Shown: positions 36,187 to 47,883 of the stretch, in pieces
How the letters are laid out: every line of letters starts with the position of its first letter
Numbering within the stretch: the first letter of the stretch is position 1
Origin: Isoetes taiwanensis
Lineage: Eukaryota > Streptophyta > Lycopodiopsida > Isoetales > Isoetaceae
DNA length: 64,000 bases
Direction of reading: 5' to 3'
Assembly: GCA_021234155.1 (NCBI GenBank)
Contig: JAJEKV010000031.1
Span: 17,305,233-17,369,232 of the forward strand
The notes under the pieces: model-generated
Databases searched by the model: none
Seen by the model: the letters and a program-made list of their open reading frames with translations, nothing else
What the model was told of the DNA's origin: nothing
Translations under genes and position numbers: made by a program

Positions 36187-38565
36187 TAGGCTTACAACGT
36201 AGTCACCTTAACCTAATGCAGCCACCAAGTTTTCTCATTTGAATGTTTAAAGCTTTTCCTTCGATAAGCCTGCACGAAAGACGTTCATACATAAGTAAAG
36301 AAGCTAAGATTTTGAACAAAGCATAAATAGTGATCTCTGAATATAATAGAATTTGGATCAGTCAAATCTCAAAATCAGAAAAAGCCAGTACCTCAATCTT
36401 TTCCTTCTTTGCCAAACCCTTAGCTTTGTAGCTCCTACAATCTGTAGAAGGGGTAATGTCTATGAGACTTGCTATGATAGACGCTCTACAATCTGTAGAA
36501 GGGGTGATTTCTAATAATACAGCTCATTCACTATGATACAGACGCTCTATGATGAAGTAGAGTCTATGACATGGGCAGAAAAGGTGTTTGTCTGGCTTCT
36601 TTTTGCGAATCCCATAGGCATCAAAGTTTTTGTTGCGATAGCCACAATCACCAAAATGATATTAGACAATACTTAGAAATCACATGATCATAATCTCATG
36701 ATCCAAACCCAATAATTCACATAATCAGTCAAATGATCCAGTCATTGAACCGCTTTAAAATGAATATACAAAAAGTAATAGGACAATGCTCAAACATAAA
36801 GCATTAGCACAGACCCTTAGCACCACAAAGAACCATATTGGAAAACCAAGATAGCAGTGTTACCAAATGAATCCTCATGTAAGCCTGGCTAATGGATCTA
36901 AAGTCGTAGAAACATGCAAAATAAATGGGTCATCTCACATTGAAAGAAGCAGGCATACAATAGATGTTACAGGGTTTCACCAATAGTTTCTATGTGTACA
37001 TGTTCAGCCACAGATGAAAGCAATATACCAAGGCAAAAGATCGGGCGGTTTCTAATTTGAAGTACACGTAGAAATCTATCTTCAGTTTGTTGGGTTAAGC
37101 ATCTCACAATATCTTACAATAAGAACCTTCCACGAATCTCTGTTGCTCCAAACCGGATTCAAGCATGTTATAGAAGAGAGTAACCTGCACCTATAAAGCT
37201 GCTTCAAAACAAAACACAAATGCTCATTTCTTCAAGTTCAAGCATATCCTATTGTTTAAATTCGTATGTATGAGAATGCCACTTAAGTTCAACCTCCTGT
37301 ATGAAGTTCACAAAATATCCCAAGGGCATGTAAGAAGTCCATAAATAGCTTAGAAATACACCTTTGCGTTCAGGCAAAATGCTTATACCTCCATGAAGCA
37401 TAAAACATGAAGTATCTCGATCAAAAGTCCAACCCGTCTCTGCAGAATCCACTGCCATATCCAGTGTAACGGTGGCCCTGTTGCTCGCCCACCGAAAAAA
37501 AATACTCTTTGAAGAGGAAAACCCAGCGAAAGTATCACTTTCAGGTACCAAAAAGCTGCAATCGGTACAAAAAATTTACCTGAAGCTCCGGCCCGTTGCA
37601 ACTCCAGCCCGTTGCTATGAGAAACATAACCTAGATTCTACAGCTCACACACCGGATTGCTATTAGCAGTAGGCTTGCTTACCTAAAACGGGACCAAAAC
37701 GTGGCTCTCATGCCATGCCCATGCGACCAAAAATTATGAAAAGCCACAGCCCGATTTTTGGAACACTGAAAAAATTTTCCATCCGGCAAAAACCCCACAA
37801 CCTTAGAAAACTAACCTTAAAAAAAATTCTAAAAAGTTTTCCACTTGACGGAAAAACCGAATTTAAACAATAGGATAACTCTCAGAGTCTTATATCAGTT
37901 ATCATCAATAACAAAAGTACTTGGTTGCCACAACCAAGCTATGGAGCATCCAGTTTCCACCCAACCGGATCCAAAGATTAAGGCAATTTCCAAGGGCTTT
38001 AGGGTGAAAGGAATTGATCAAGGCCTATTTCCCTTCAGCACAAGATCAATTCGTTCGTACAACAGCTTTAGCTTCGGATGGTTCAATCACAACTGCCAAT
38101 GGTAAGGAGTAAGACCAAACTCGGATTTTACAAGAAAGCAGCTGTTTGAAACCCTGCTTGCAAGAACCTTAATCGATACCAGATGCTGGCAAGTTAGATT
38201 AGATCTGGGCTCTGCAAACAGGAACCAAATCTCTGAGGTCTTCAAAATCAGCAGCGATGCATAGACTTGCTTGGCGATGCCGGAAATGCTGGCTGGGTCT
38301 TTCCATTGCCCAGCTTCATGTCTGGAGCTTTTGTTAATCCCTGTCAACTGGCCGGTTTGCTGAAGCCGGGGAAGTTGCTGAGGTCTTCGGCCCTCTCTCC
38401 TCTCTGTCTTCCGGCCCACCCTATGTTAAAAACATCTGCCTTCCCTTCCAAAAGGAGTTCGTCCCCTTTTTTGCATGTTAACGCTAATTTGGTCGGTGAA
38501 TCGTCCCTTTTTTATAAATATAGTTGCATGGCCTTCTTTCGATACTTTCCTTTTTCCTACTGTAC
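36187..38565 (-). other. Possible decayed spliced gene, unidentified
   Basis: On the reverse strand several donor-like sites follow short open stretches, for example CCGTTTTAG/GTAAGC (37,675), GCTTCAG/GTAAAT (37,577) and GATTGAG/GTACTGG (36,395). One stretch reads SYKAKGLAKKEKIE before a donor. An acceptor-like segment is duplicated at 36,437 and 36,487. I cannot name a protein, and the exon model is speculative. Confidence 0.2.
37740..37885 (-). repeat. Dispersed repeat, copy 2 (partner at 5,205-5,335)
   Basis: The reverse complement reads ATCCTATTGTTTAAATTCGG, then CTAAGGTTGTGGGG and CCAAAAATCGGG, matching copy 1 in order. Confidence 0.5.
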
Positions 38566-39924
38566 TGTTGTTTCGTGGATTTTGCAAAAGCGTTCGACAC
38601 AGTACCCCGCAACAAGCTATGGGACAGATTGCAGCAGCTGGGGACCCCCCTGGACTTGCAGAATGCAGTATATCGGCTGTATGAGGCATGCTCAGGCCGT
38701 ATCACATCGGCAGCACAACCGGTGATCAGTAGCATTAGAGTGCGTCAGGGTTGCCCCCTCTCCCCCACACTCTTTGGCCTATACATTGATCAGCTGGAAG
38801 ATTGGCTCTCTGAACATGGAGGTGCGGGCGCACATCTCATGCATCACACAATCTGGCAACTCATATATGCTGACGATGTCAACCTCATGGCCTATACTCC
38901 AGAGGACATGCAACGTCACCTGGATGCTCTTGACACTTTTTGCCAATTCACTGGCATGCAAGTTAACTTGGCCAAAACTAGAGTGCTGCTAGTTGCATCA
39001 TCTCGTCAGCCAAGGCTTCCCACATTCACTTACCAGGGGCAGAAGGTAGAGGTGGCTCCGACCTACAAGTACTTGGGGATTGAGTTCTCAACTACCACTC
39101 ATTGGGATGCAGCTATCAGGTTGCGGGTCACGGCGGGTTGGAAAGCATTGTATGCCATGCAGAACAACAGCCACAAAGCAGAGTTGTATGCCTGGGGCCA
39201 CCAGTCACATTTGTTTCGGGCCTTGGTTGAGCCGGTCCTTTTATATGGGGCAGAAGTGTGGGGTTCCGTGATATCCCTCAACACCTGGAATGACCTCGAG
39301 CAGGTGCAGAAGGCCTTCTTAGCACGGGCCCTGGGGGTGAAGTCCACAGTTCCGTACCAGATCCTACTCCAGGAGACAGGCTTTCTACCCCTTCAACGGG
39401 CTGCATTGGAACGCCATGTCGTTTACTTCCAAAAGGTGGTCGCTATGGCTGATACACGCTTGCCCCACCTTGCTTTGGCCACGGCGATGGGTCCCCAATG
39501 CCTGAAATCCTGCTGGAAAGACAAGCAAGCTCAGTGGTTCTCACGCATTTGGGGTGTCGCAAACAGACAAGGCCCGTGTCGGGACAAAGAAAGATCGCGA
39601 GGCACTTAAACTGTACCTAGATGCTACTTTCCTTCGCAAGCTCTGGGATGCAGAGGCTCTGACGCATGTTAAGCTGGCACACTATCAGCAGCAAGTCAAT
39701 CCTAGGCTCACAAGAGGCCCACACCAGTACTTGTACACCCAGCTGCCCATGAAGAAGCGCAGACTTATAGCTTCCATTCGCACGGGTGCACATCGCCTCC
39801 ACATTGAAACAGGGCGTTGGGCTCGGGAACCACGAGAACAAAGGCTTTGCCAGTGTTGCCACCAGGGCGCGATTGAGGATGAATGTCATACCCTCCAGAT
39901 CTGCCCAGCGTTTGCCCATATCCG
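38566..39924 (+). pseudogene. Non-LTR reverse transcriptase, 5'-truncated, interrupted
   Basis: The open frame contains VDFAKAFDTVPRNKLW (motif A), RQGCPLSPTLFGLYID (motif B), QLIYADDVNLMAY (catalytic YADD) and a thumb-like region with GMQVNLAKT. After a frame change near 39,555, 39,554-39,924 holds a zinc-knuckle-like LCQCCHQGAIEDECHTL then CPAF. This C-terminal Cys/His motif is typical of several plant and animal non-LTR clades. The protein begins abruptly at motif A, as in 5'-truncated copies. The coding frame is cut at 39,924 by the end of element A1. Confidence 0.85.
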
Positions 39925-40972
39925 CATTAGGGCGGATTTGGGGTCTGAAAATGGCCCTTATCTTGGGTTAAAGATTTCCACGTCAGATTCGCCAGGACCA
40001 ATCAGGTTTGCGCCTTTTTTACGAAAGTCAGTATTAAGTCGTATTTAATTAAAGTGGGACTCATTCCATTCCCATTTTTTTTCGGAACCCGGTTAATTTA
40101 CATAAAAAGTAGCACCCCGACCCGAAAACTATCCTTAATTCAATTTTTGAATAAAACTCGAATCCGAAGCCTTTCTTTGCAGCTTTTCCGTGTTCGCGAA
40201 GTCGAGAACAAAAACAATGCAACTGAAACAAAGGAAATTCATTAAAGTTTGAAACCAAAGATGTAGTTGAAAAAGAATTTTTATTAATAAATTGAACAGA
40301 TAGAATGTATTTTACATCGGACGCAGAGACCATGGCGGTCTTGTCACTACTGATTACATCATCTTGGTAGGTGGTCCACCTTAGGGGATTAACTTGTGGC
40401 GCTTCTTCATGCCGCCTCTGTAAGCCTTGGGGCAACCTGAAGAGTGTGGAATGCCTCACGTGGAGGTGCCTCTGGAGCTACCGGCCGACCTGTCCACCCG
40501 ACTTCTCCACTTTCGCCTCCAGACCTTTCATCTAATATGCTCCTTCCCCAACCTCCGTGGATGTTATGCAATGCTTGCAAGATGCTTTGAGCTTGCCGGA
40601 CTGTCTCTTTGTTCTTCGATGCGTTTCTTTATCCCCGTGGTGTAGCGAAAGCAACCTCGCGAATTCGCGAGCAACCTTGTCTCAAAGGCCGGGCAAGAGT
40701 GTAGCGTGGACGGGATCTCGTGCTTTAGCGGTATTTCTTCCGCCTTTGAGCGGGATGCGGCCGCCGAGCGGTCTCTCGTGATGCCCGGAGCGGATTGGTT
40801 GGTGTGGGATCTGTGCCCGAACCACACGGAGCAAAGGAGAGTATGATTAACAATTCACGGTGCCATTAGTCAAAAACGAAGAAAAGAACGTTGAAATCAA
40901 ATTACAATGGAGAACACTCATTCCATACAACCGCATCCAATGGCGGTGGGAAGTAGTGTCTTTCATTTCCTT

Positions 40973-41242
40973 GAGTCGAGAAAGGCCCATAAAAGTGAAA
41001 GTACAACCATTCTCATTAGAATATGGTTGCATCCAATCACACACGGAAGCATACAAATGGTTCGTCACCGAGATAACCAGCATGCCTTTCTCGACTCGCG
41101 AGTCGAGAAAGGCCTAGGAATCGCAATGTACAAGCATTATCATAATAGATCATGCCTGCATTCAGTCACACAATGAAACATACAAATGGTCTCATCAACA
41201 GGACAAGCATGCCTTTCTCGACTCGTGAGTCGAGAAAGGCAT
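40973..41242. repeat. Palindrome cluster 1 in B
   Basis: Two complete palindromes, 41,084-41,113 (GCCTTTCTCGACTCG plus exact reverse complement, 30 bp) and 41,209-41,242 (one central mismatch), and a right half at 40,973. They sit in a ~125-base unit with shared ATACAAATGGT and CA-CATGCC, so the unit itself is tandemly repeated. Confidence 0.85.
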
Positions 41243-41342
41243 CGGAAACTCAATATACAAATATATTCATTACAAAATGGTCAATACATGTGTTCACGTT
41301 CGATTACAATATTCACACAATTTGACTATCTGAAAGCAGGGG

Positions 41343-42006
41343 TCACTCTTCTTGTTCACCAAAGTATTTGTCGTCCATAGCTTTCATGATCGGCTTGCTC
41401 TCTGGATCGGGTTCCGTGAGGCTCGGATAGTTCGTAAGCACATCGGCGACAAGAATGGCAAAGAGGGATTCCGCCAAGACAGGACAGAGTCCGAAGGACA
41501 ACCACCTATCCGTCTCATATTCTTCAGGTCGATATGGCTTAGCAATGATTGTATTTTGCGTTATGATAGCACTTGTAGGCGGAGTCGTCTATGATCAGCG
41601 TGTTGTGTTTGCCATAGTCCGGAATTGCTCATAAACCCCATCCCACTTTTTTCACCATTATAGGCTTCCCTTTGTGATGGCTGGATCGAGGTCCTTCACA
41701 TGCTCGACCCTTTCGTTTCCCCAAACGAACTTGAACTTCAAAACTGAAATGCCGAGAACACCAAGAACATTGACAATATTTTTCTTTTGCCATACAAGAC
41801 CATATGCCCAGGCCAATCCCGTTCCTGTGCACCATTCAATAATTTCCTTAGCTCTAGGCCTCGGATACACTATTTTATGCTCTGCTTTTGATTGGGATCT
41901 GCGAGGTGTTAATCTCGGGACGCGTCTTTGTCGTGGTATACTGCAGCTAATACTCCATTGACGTCAAATATTACAAGCTTGGTGGGACGAATTTGGATCC
42001 CGTTTG
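41343..42006 (-). pseudogene. FCP1/NIF-type HAD phosphatase remnant
   Basis: The reverse strand reads TKLVIFDVNGVLAAVY (HAD motif I in the plant DxNG variant), RPRAKEIIEWC, then IVNVLGVLG and FVWGNERVEH, then GKHNTLIIDDSAYKCYHN (HAD motif III/IV, DD pair), YRPEEYETDRWL, and ends near KAMDDKYFGEQEE with TGA at 41,343. This order matches FCP1/NLI-interacting-factor phosphatases, which dephosphorylate proteins such as the RNA polymerase II tail. At least three frameshifts or stops interrupt it. Its place inside B suggests capture of a host gene; an upstream N-terminal region is not identifiable. Confidence 0.75.
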
Positions 42007-42225
42007 AGTTTGGCTCGACCATATTTCCGGTTCATCGGGATCCAAATCGCGGGATCATTATCTTTTCAGGTCCTTTCGGGCCGTGGCGAGTGTCTTGCTC
42101 TGGATTGTCTTTGTCCTTTTCATTCTCCTCCTCGCGACGTGAACCGCTGCCCAATGACAATGATCCGAGTCGTTGAGCTCGAATTCCCTCGAAATGATGA
42201 CATCCGTCGAAAGGAACGAGTTTTT

Positions 42226-42300
42226 CGACTCGAGCGAAGTCGAGAATGAAAAGAAAAGGTATTGAAAGGAACGAGTTTTTCGACTCGCGAAGTCGAGAAA
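42226..42300. repeat. Palindrome cluster 2 in B
   Basis: Two imperfect palindromes (42,226-42,246 and 42,277-42,300), each preceded by GGAACGAGTTTTTCGACTCG and ending AAGTCGAGAA; 50 bases apart. Confidence 0.8.
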
Positions 42301-42339
42301 CACCGATAGAGCAAAGTAAACTCACCTCAATCTCAGGTT

Positions 42340-43916
42340 TTCAAGAATGTGTTCTAAGAAGATTCATTGGTCCAAACCTTCGACATTCGTCTCCGTCAGC
42401 TTTGTCTCCCTTTGTCCTCGTCTTTCTTGCTTCCATTTGTCTTCCTCCCTTGAAATGCTCATGAAGCAGATCCGTGTATGACCGAATGGTTTCAACCATG
42501 TCCTTATTTCCAACCACGGATATAGGTTTCATTCCAAACAAAGATAGCCCCCCGAGAGAACAAGCCATTCATGTACCACTCGCATACAATTTGATCTTTC
42601 GACCAAAGCCGGTTATGAAGTACTTGATAACTCTTGGCCGATAGGAATTCTATGTATAGGACCCGCCGCACCATCTTTGTTGACCTTGTCCATCGATGGA
42701 ACATCCTCCATAAATCTGCCCCCTTCCGGGGTTCCATCGCTCTTGAGAGATCATGAACTTGTCGAGATAATGATGCTCGCTAGACCACCACTTATCCAGT
42801 CGACCGCCGATCTTGAAATCAAAACCAAAACTATGTTGGCAAAGCTTGGTGCCTTCGGCAAGCCAAGTCCGCACTCATGATCAAGTTCATTATATGGAGT
42901 GCATGATCTTGTTGGTGAAGTTAATATCACCGCCCATTGGGAGACAAAGCCGGTTGTTTGATTAGGCATGCAAAAAAGACAAGGAAACCGAAAGTATCCA
43001 GGTCGGTCATGTCCGGACATCGCCTTGTACCCTTGCTCTATGTCAGCTTTGTCATAAAAAGGGTGGGGTCTTGATCATATTGATGGCAAATAGTGCCACG
43101 GGTCCAGTGTGCCGTTCGCTTCACCAAATCCCTTTGTGTCCCAAAGTAACCAGAAATGGGGGAGCTATAAATGCGCCTTTAAATGGGACCACCGAATCCA
43201 AGCTTCCTTTCAGAATTGCCATAGCACGTTCAGGGAAAGGAAGGGTTTTGACGCTACAGCTTCAGCTTGGTGTTGATGTAGGGTTGACATAGACGGTTCA
43301 ATTCCTTCATGTCTTCCTCATCAAGGGCAGCCTTTTCCTTGTAATAATCAAAATCATGGTATTCATTAGATGCAACGTTGCGTAACTCCGTGATGCCTTC
43401 TTCTAACGCACGCCGCCGCTTTAGGGGGCTGTGGCATAATCCTTTGCGCCCCGCATTTTAGAACTCCTGGTCTTCCTTAGCGAGGATTGTTCCTCCAAGA
43501 TTTTGCCTTGTAGGTCAAGCGTTTCTTTGTCGGTGAGGCCCGTGATCCTCTTCATGAACTGCTTGTCAAACAACTTGGGGTCCGCCCGCTTGGAAATTCT
43601 CCATTGCTGTCCTTCAACTTGCCTCTTGTCCATTGAGCCCATATGTCAGTCCATTTCTCCCGCACCGCCTCGGTGCTAGAATGAGGTCATATTGGTCTGA
43701 GAGAGACTCCCTGCCTTTCCTTGGTGTTCTCTTCTTCTTCTCCTCTTCTTCCTCTCCCTCGTCATCTTCCTGTCCCTCCAGCAGAACATATCTGCATAGT
43801 TTCTCAAAGGTCTTCCACTTATCCGAGGGAGCCCTCGTTTCCTTTAGGGCCGAGGACAACCCAATGCTTTCCACTTGTTGCCTCAGCGTGTATGATCTCG
43901 GGGATAAGTATTGCAT
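42340..43916 (-). pseudogene. Unidentified reverse-strand gene remnant in B
   Basis: Successive reverse-strand frames read as a broken protein. 43,614-43,916 has KWKTFEKLCRYVLLEGQ followed by an acidic/basic run (DDEGEEEEEKKK). 43,421-43,642 has ISKRADPKLFDKQFMKRI. Around 43,200-43,370 is YKEKAALDEEDMKELNRL and AMAILKGSLDSVVPFKGAF. 42,650-42,874 has FGFDFKIGGRLDKWW and 42,504-42,737 has NRLWSKDQIVCEWYMNGLF. The strong codon-like continuity on one strand suggests a real ancestral gene, but I do not recognise the family. At least five frame changes are needed. Confidence 0.4.
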
Positions 43917-43992
43917 TCAGACAATGTACCAATGTCAGAGCATGAAAGTATCTACAAACACCCGGAATAAACAGTAAATAGTAGCCCCGGGT

Positions 43993-44370
43993 TTTCTCGA
44001 CTCGCGAGTCGAGAAAGTCCCTTGAATGTCTAATTTTCTTTTACTTCTCTGGGTTTTCTCGACTAGCGAGTCGAGAAAGCTCTGCATCCTTTGATTTTTA
44101 TGTGTTACCCTGGCTTTCATTTCGCGGTCGAAACCCGATGATAATCGCCAAATGTTAGGATGGCGGGGCTTTCGACTTCGCGAGTCGAAAGTCCCCTTGA
44201 ATGTCTAATTTTCTTTTCTTGGCTAAGGTTTTCGACTCGGCGAAGTCGAGAAAGCTCCGTGATCCTTTGATTTTAGTATTGCCACTGGCTTTCATTTCGC
44301 GAAGAGAGAAACCCAGTGATAATCGGCAAATGTTAGGATGGCAGGGCTTTCTCGACTCGCGAGTCGAGAA
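43993..44370. repeat. Palindrome cluster 3 in B
   Basis: Copies at 43,993-44,016 (perfect: TTTCTCGACTCG plus reverse complement), 44,055-44,078, 44,169-44,190, 44,228-44,254, a degenerate one near 44,285-44,312, and 44,347-44,370. Between them GTCCCTTGAATGTCTAATTT and GATAATCG-CAAATGTTAGG recur, so the spacers are repeated too. Confidence 0.85.
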
Positions 44371-44391
44371 TGGAAAGATTCAGAGAGTTAT

Positions 44392-45735
44392 TTACCTTAC
44401 GTAGCTGGCACTCGCTGCTATTGTGTTCTGGCAGTGGCTAATGCTGGCCAGTTCGGTTGCTGGCGTCTCCGCCGAAAGAACTCTGCACTCTCGCTTGGCA
44501 TATCTATCCTTGATCCTTTGCGGCACCTCCTTCTCCGTCACGCAATACTTGAGCGCCCTCATGAATCGGCGCCGACCGCCTACAACCCGTAACCGGACGC
44601 TTTTCCCTTCAGATCTTCCTCGGACTTCGGTGAACAACTCAATTGCCGACCGCTAAAAGGTATGACATCCGCAGCATTGGATCTGCAGCGGGATGTCGCA
44701 CCATCAAGTTTGTAATCTCCAAAGATGTGTGCTTTGGATTAAATTTCAATGGTTGAACAAGACGGCATCTCCCGTGTAAACCTTCAAAGCCTAATGTCCA
44801 AAGAAGAAATTTTGTGTGATATTCCCAACGGATAATCTTGAGCTAGACGCTCCATTTTCTCAGTGCCCTCTCTGCGGAAATCCTCGATCTGATCATCCGG
44901 ATCGAGGTTTGGGGACTTCGACCATATCTTCGTCTCCTTCGGTCATCTGATTCCTCCCGTGTGGTGTCATCATCCCCATCTTTGTTTTTGGTGGACTTTT
45001 TGTGTATGAACCACAACTTCATTCCCCATCGTAGAGTGTTGTAGAGTCTTCAAAGACAAAGAGAAGTGAAGCTCCCCCGTATTGAACAGTTTTTCCCGAC
45101 TCTGAAATCTCCATACCAAGCTCCTCGGATGTTAGGGTTCCCGCCTCCTTCATCCCTTCCAGATCCTTCCACCCAAGGTTCTCGACAATTTAAAGCGCCC
45201 GCCTTTTTTGGTGCCCCTTAGCCTTGCTCATGGAAGAGTGAGAATAATTTGAAACCGCTAATTTTTGGTGTGATAGAACTTACTCTTTCCGCGCCCCTCG
45301 ACATGTAGTGTTAAATGCTTTGAATCGGGCGCAGAGCGGAGAGCACAACAATCGATTTTCTTGTACTTGTCTCCTGAGCTCTTCTTGTCCCTTTGGTGTA
45401 GAAACAGATCTTTCTCCTTCCCACTTGTCGATACCTCGACATACCACCAAGAATCTGCTGCCTTTGTTTCAAGAAGCTCATCTCAAATCCCTCGATGACG
45501 AAGAATGGAGTTCGCCGTGATCACCCGGTGAGTCCGCGGTGAATGCCGCAAGATGAGAGGATGGATCGTTAAGGTATTCCGACAAAAGAAAACCTCGTGA
45601 GCTCACAGGGTGTTTGTCTTCTTCTTCTTGCCGCATTTGGTAGAAGCATCCCCTCCCGGCGCCTCGCTTCTTGATCCGAGTCATGTCGAGATGCCCTCTC
45701 ATCCTCTTGGACCCTCTCAGTAAATTAAGTCTCAT
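44392..45735 (-). pseudogene. Second unidentified reverse-strand gene remnant in B
   Basis: The frame 45,478-45,735 has a basic start and GFLLSEYLNDPSSHLAAF; further down are WWYVEVSTSGKEKDLFLH (about 45,400-45,460, other phase), LTLHVEGRGKSKFYHTKN (near 45,270), a charged DGDDDTTREESDDRRRRRYG (near 44,940), and at 44,392-44,637 VGGRRRFMRALKYCVTEK followed by EVPQRIKDRYAKREC. Strand continuity suggests an ancestral coding region upstream of the remnant at 42.3-43.9 kb. No family recognised. Confidence 0.35.
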
Positions 45736-46576
45736 CCAGCGTTAGGAGTTTTAGGACCGCATGTAAAAAGATCGGGCGTGTTCTTTAATTTGAAGTTAAG
45801 GACATGCAATCATTTATGAAAAGAAGCGGGCTAAGGGTACAAAGCCGGGCTTTAGCCCGCCAAACACTATTTCAAATTTAATCACATCAAGGGACTAAGT
45901 GAGCGGAGCGTAGTTTATCTTCCCCGCGCATTGGGGACCTCGAAGTTCGAGAGGGGAGCATCGACCGTTAGCGACTTAGGAATGGGCCGCGGACGCTGGT
46001 AAGCTGCTAACGCCTTTGCATATGTGTTTTCCCGACCGCTGGCCCCCTATTGCAAGCGATTGATTTGATCGATGAGCACGAGCTAAGGTAGGAAGCGGAG
46101 AGGAGCCGCATTACCACGGGAACTCTACATCTGCGGCGCCATGGAACGGATACGAGAATCGCAGATGATACAAGTATTAGATGCGAATACACTCTTGAAG
46201 AGACCGACAGAAGAAGCAAAGACTCTAGGTGAGGCTGCGGGATCCGTGATACAGTGGCCCAAGGAATTACTGCGTGAAGAGGTGAGTTTCAGAGATGCCT
46301 ATGTTATTTTGTATAGAACATGCCGTCTGTGTTTAGATCATGGAACTGCTCATAAGCTCGACGGATTTATTGTTTCCTTGTCGAGCATTTCTCAGCTTCG
46401 AGAGATGAATTACACGGGTTGAGAGATGCCAATCTTTAAACAATGGATCGGGGGTAAACGTGAACAGTTCCGTGTTGTGGTCATGGAATGTCCGTTTTAG
46501 GTGTATTTTTTCTTGGAATGTTGTATATAGATCAGGCTAGGTCTAAGGCCCAGGAGATGCCTCCTGTGGTTAGTCG
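45736..46576. other. Interior of B, weak ORF only
   Basis: A 93-codon forward frame at 46,141-46,422 (LGEAAGSVIQWPKELLREE) opens with ATG but matches nothing I can name. Otherwise no feature. Confidence 0.25.
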
Positions 46577-47883
46577 GAGAGGCCTCTACCCAGTCGGAAC
46601 CACTCCTCTTCGCAATATTCGAGGAAGATGGTTCGAAGGAGAGTGGTTCGCATTGGGCTAGAGGCACTTGGGACTAAAGAGGGGAGAATCTGAGTTTCCT
46701 CTGTGGTTAGTTGTAGAGGCCTCCACCCGGTCAGAGGCCCCTCCCTCGCAATATTCGCCAATTTTAAGATGGTTCGAAGGAGAGTGGCTCTGACTGGGTC
46801 GAGGCCACTGCGACCATACACAGGAGAATTGGCTGGCTAAGGGATTCTCGACTTGCGAGTCGAGAATGCGCATTGTTTGTCGCTGTCTACATTCTCGACT
46901 TCGCCAAGTCGAGAATGCCTTGGCCATCGAACTCCGGTTAGTACACACGCGAGTGCTCAGTGTTTGGTTAAGGCATTCCCGACTTCCTTGGCGCAGAATG
47001 CGCATGCAAGCTCTATGGTTTCCACAATGCGAGAGAGTTGGCCGTGTCTATATTCTCGACTCGCAGAAGTCGAGAATGCCTTAGGCATCGAGAACTCGGA
47101 TGGTACACATGGAGTCTTGGGTTGGGTAAAGGCATTCCCGACTCATGGCCGAAAAAGTTGAGGTAGCTGGGGAGAGTCAAAACAACTTCCCTTCGCATGT
47201 CGAGGAAGATAGAAGGAGAGTTGTTAAGACTGTCTGGCCAGCTCTAGAGTGTAACTGCGCTGGCCGTTTTCTCGACTCACGCAGTCGAAAGCGCCAGCAC
47301 CCTGCGGGTTAGTCGCGAGGCCTCCACTTAATCGAGAGCCCATCCCCTTCGCCCAATATTCGACGAAGATGGTTCGAAGGAGGCGGTCTTTGATTGGGTA
47401 GAGGCCCGCAGCGACCACACCGGAGAATTGGGTTGCTAAGAGTTGGCTGCGAGGCGTTCCCTTCGCAATGTCAGGAAGATAGAAGGAGAGTGGTTAAAGG
47501 CTTGTCTGAGCCAGCTCTAGAGTGCACACTAGAGCCTGCGTTTTCTCGACTCACGAAGTCGAAAGCGCCAGCACCTCGGTGGTTAGTGGCGAGGCCTCCA
47601 CCGGTCGGGCCGGTCCTCTTCGCAATATTCGATGAGCATGGTTGAAGGAGAGTGGCTCGGGCTCGGTGGAATGGGCTTGGCACAAAGGGCCATTGGCGAG
47701 GTATCACATTCTCGACTCCGAAGTCGAGAAGGCTATTGCAGGGTTCTAAAGAATGTGAAGACATTGGGTAGTTTGTGCAATCGAATCGCGAGTCGAGAAT
47801 CCCTCAACACATTGGCAGTCGAGTGTACCTCCCTCTTCTGCGCCTCGCTGGTCGAAGTTCTCGACTTCCTCGAGTCGAAGAAC
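46577..47883. repeat. Mixed hairpin array in B: palindromes plus a second hairpin family
   Basis: CTCGACT palindromes lie at 46,844-46,867, 46,891-46,917, 47,052-47,077, 47,265-47,293, 47,538-47,567, 47,707-47,730 and 47,857-47,883, with decayed ones near 46,973, 47,135 and 47,780. Interleaved are four ~95-bp hairpins (46,577-46,667; 46,715-46,806; 47,311-47,405; 47,588-47,680) with arms GAGGCCTCCACCC / GGGT-GAGGCC and a conserved loop containing TTCGCAATATTCGA and GATGGTTCGAAGG. TGTGGTTAGT precedes most copies of the second family. Confidence 0.8.

Noticed and set aside
46141-46422. A real gene from the 93-codon frame
   Set aside because: No recognisable motif and an opposite strand to the surrounding gene remnants; noted only as a weak ORF.
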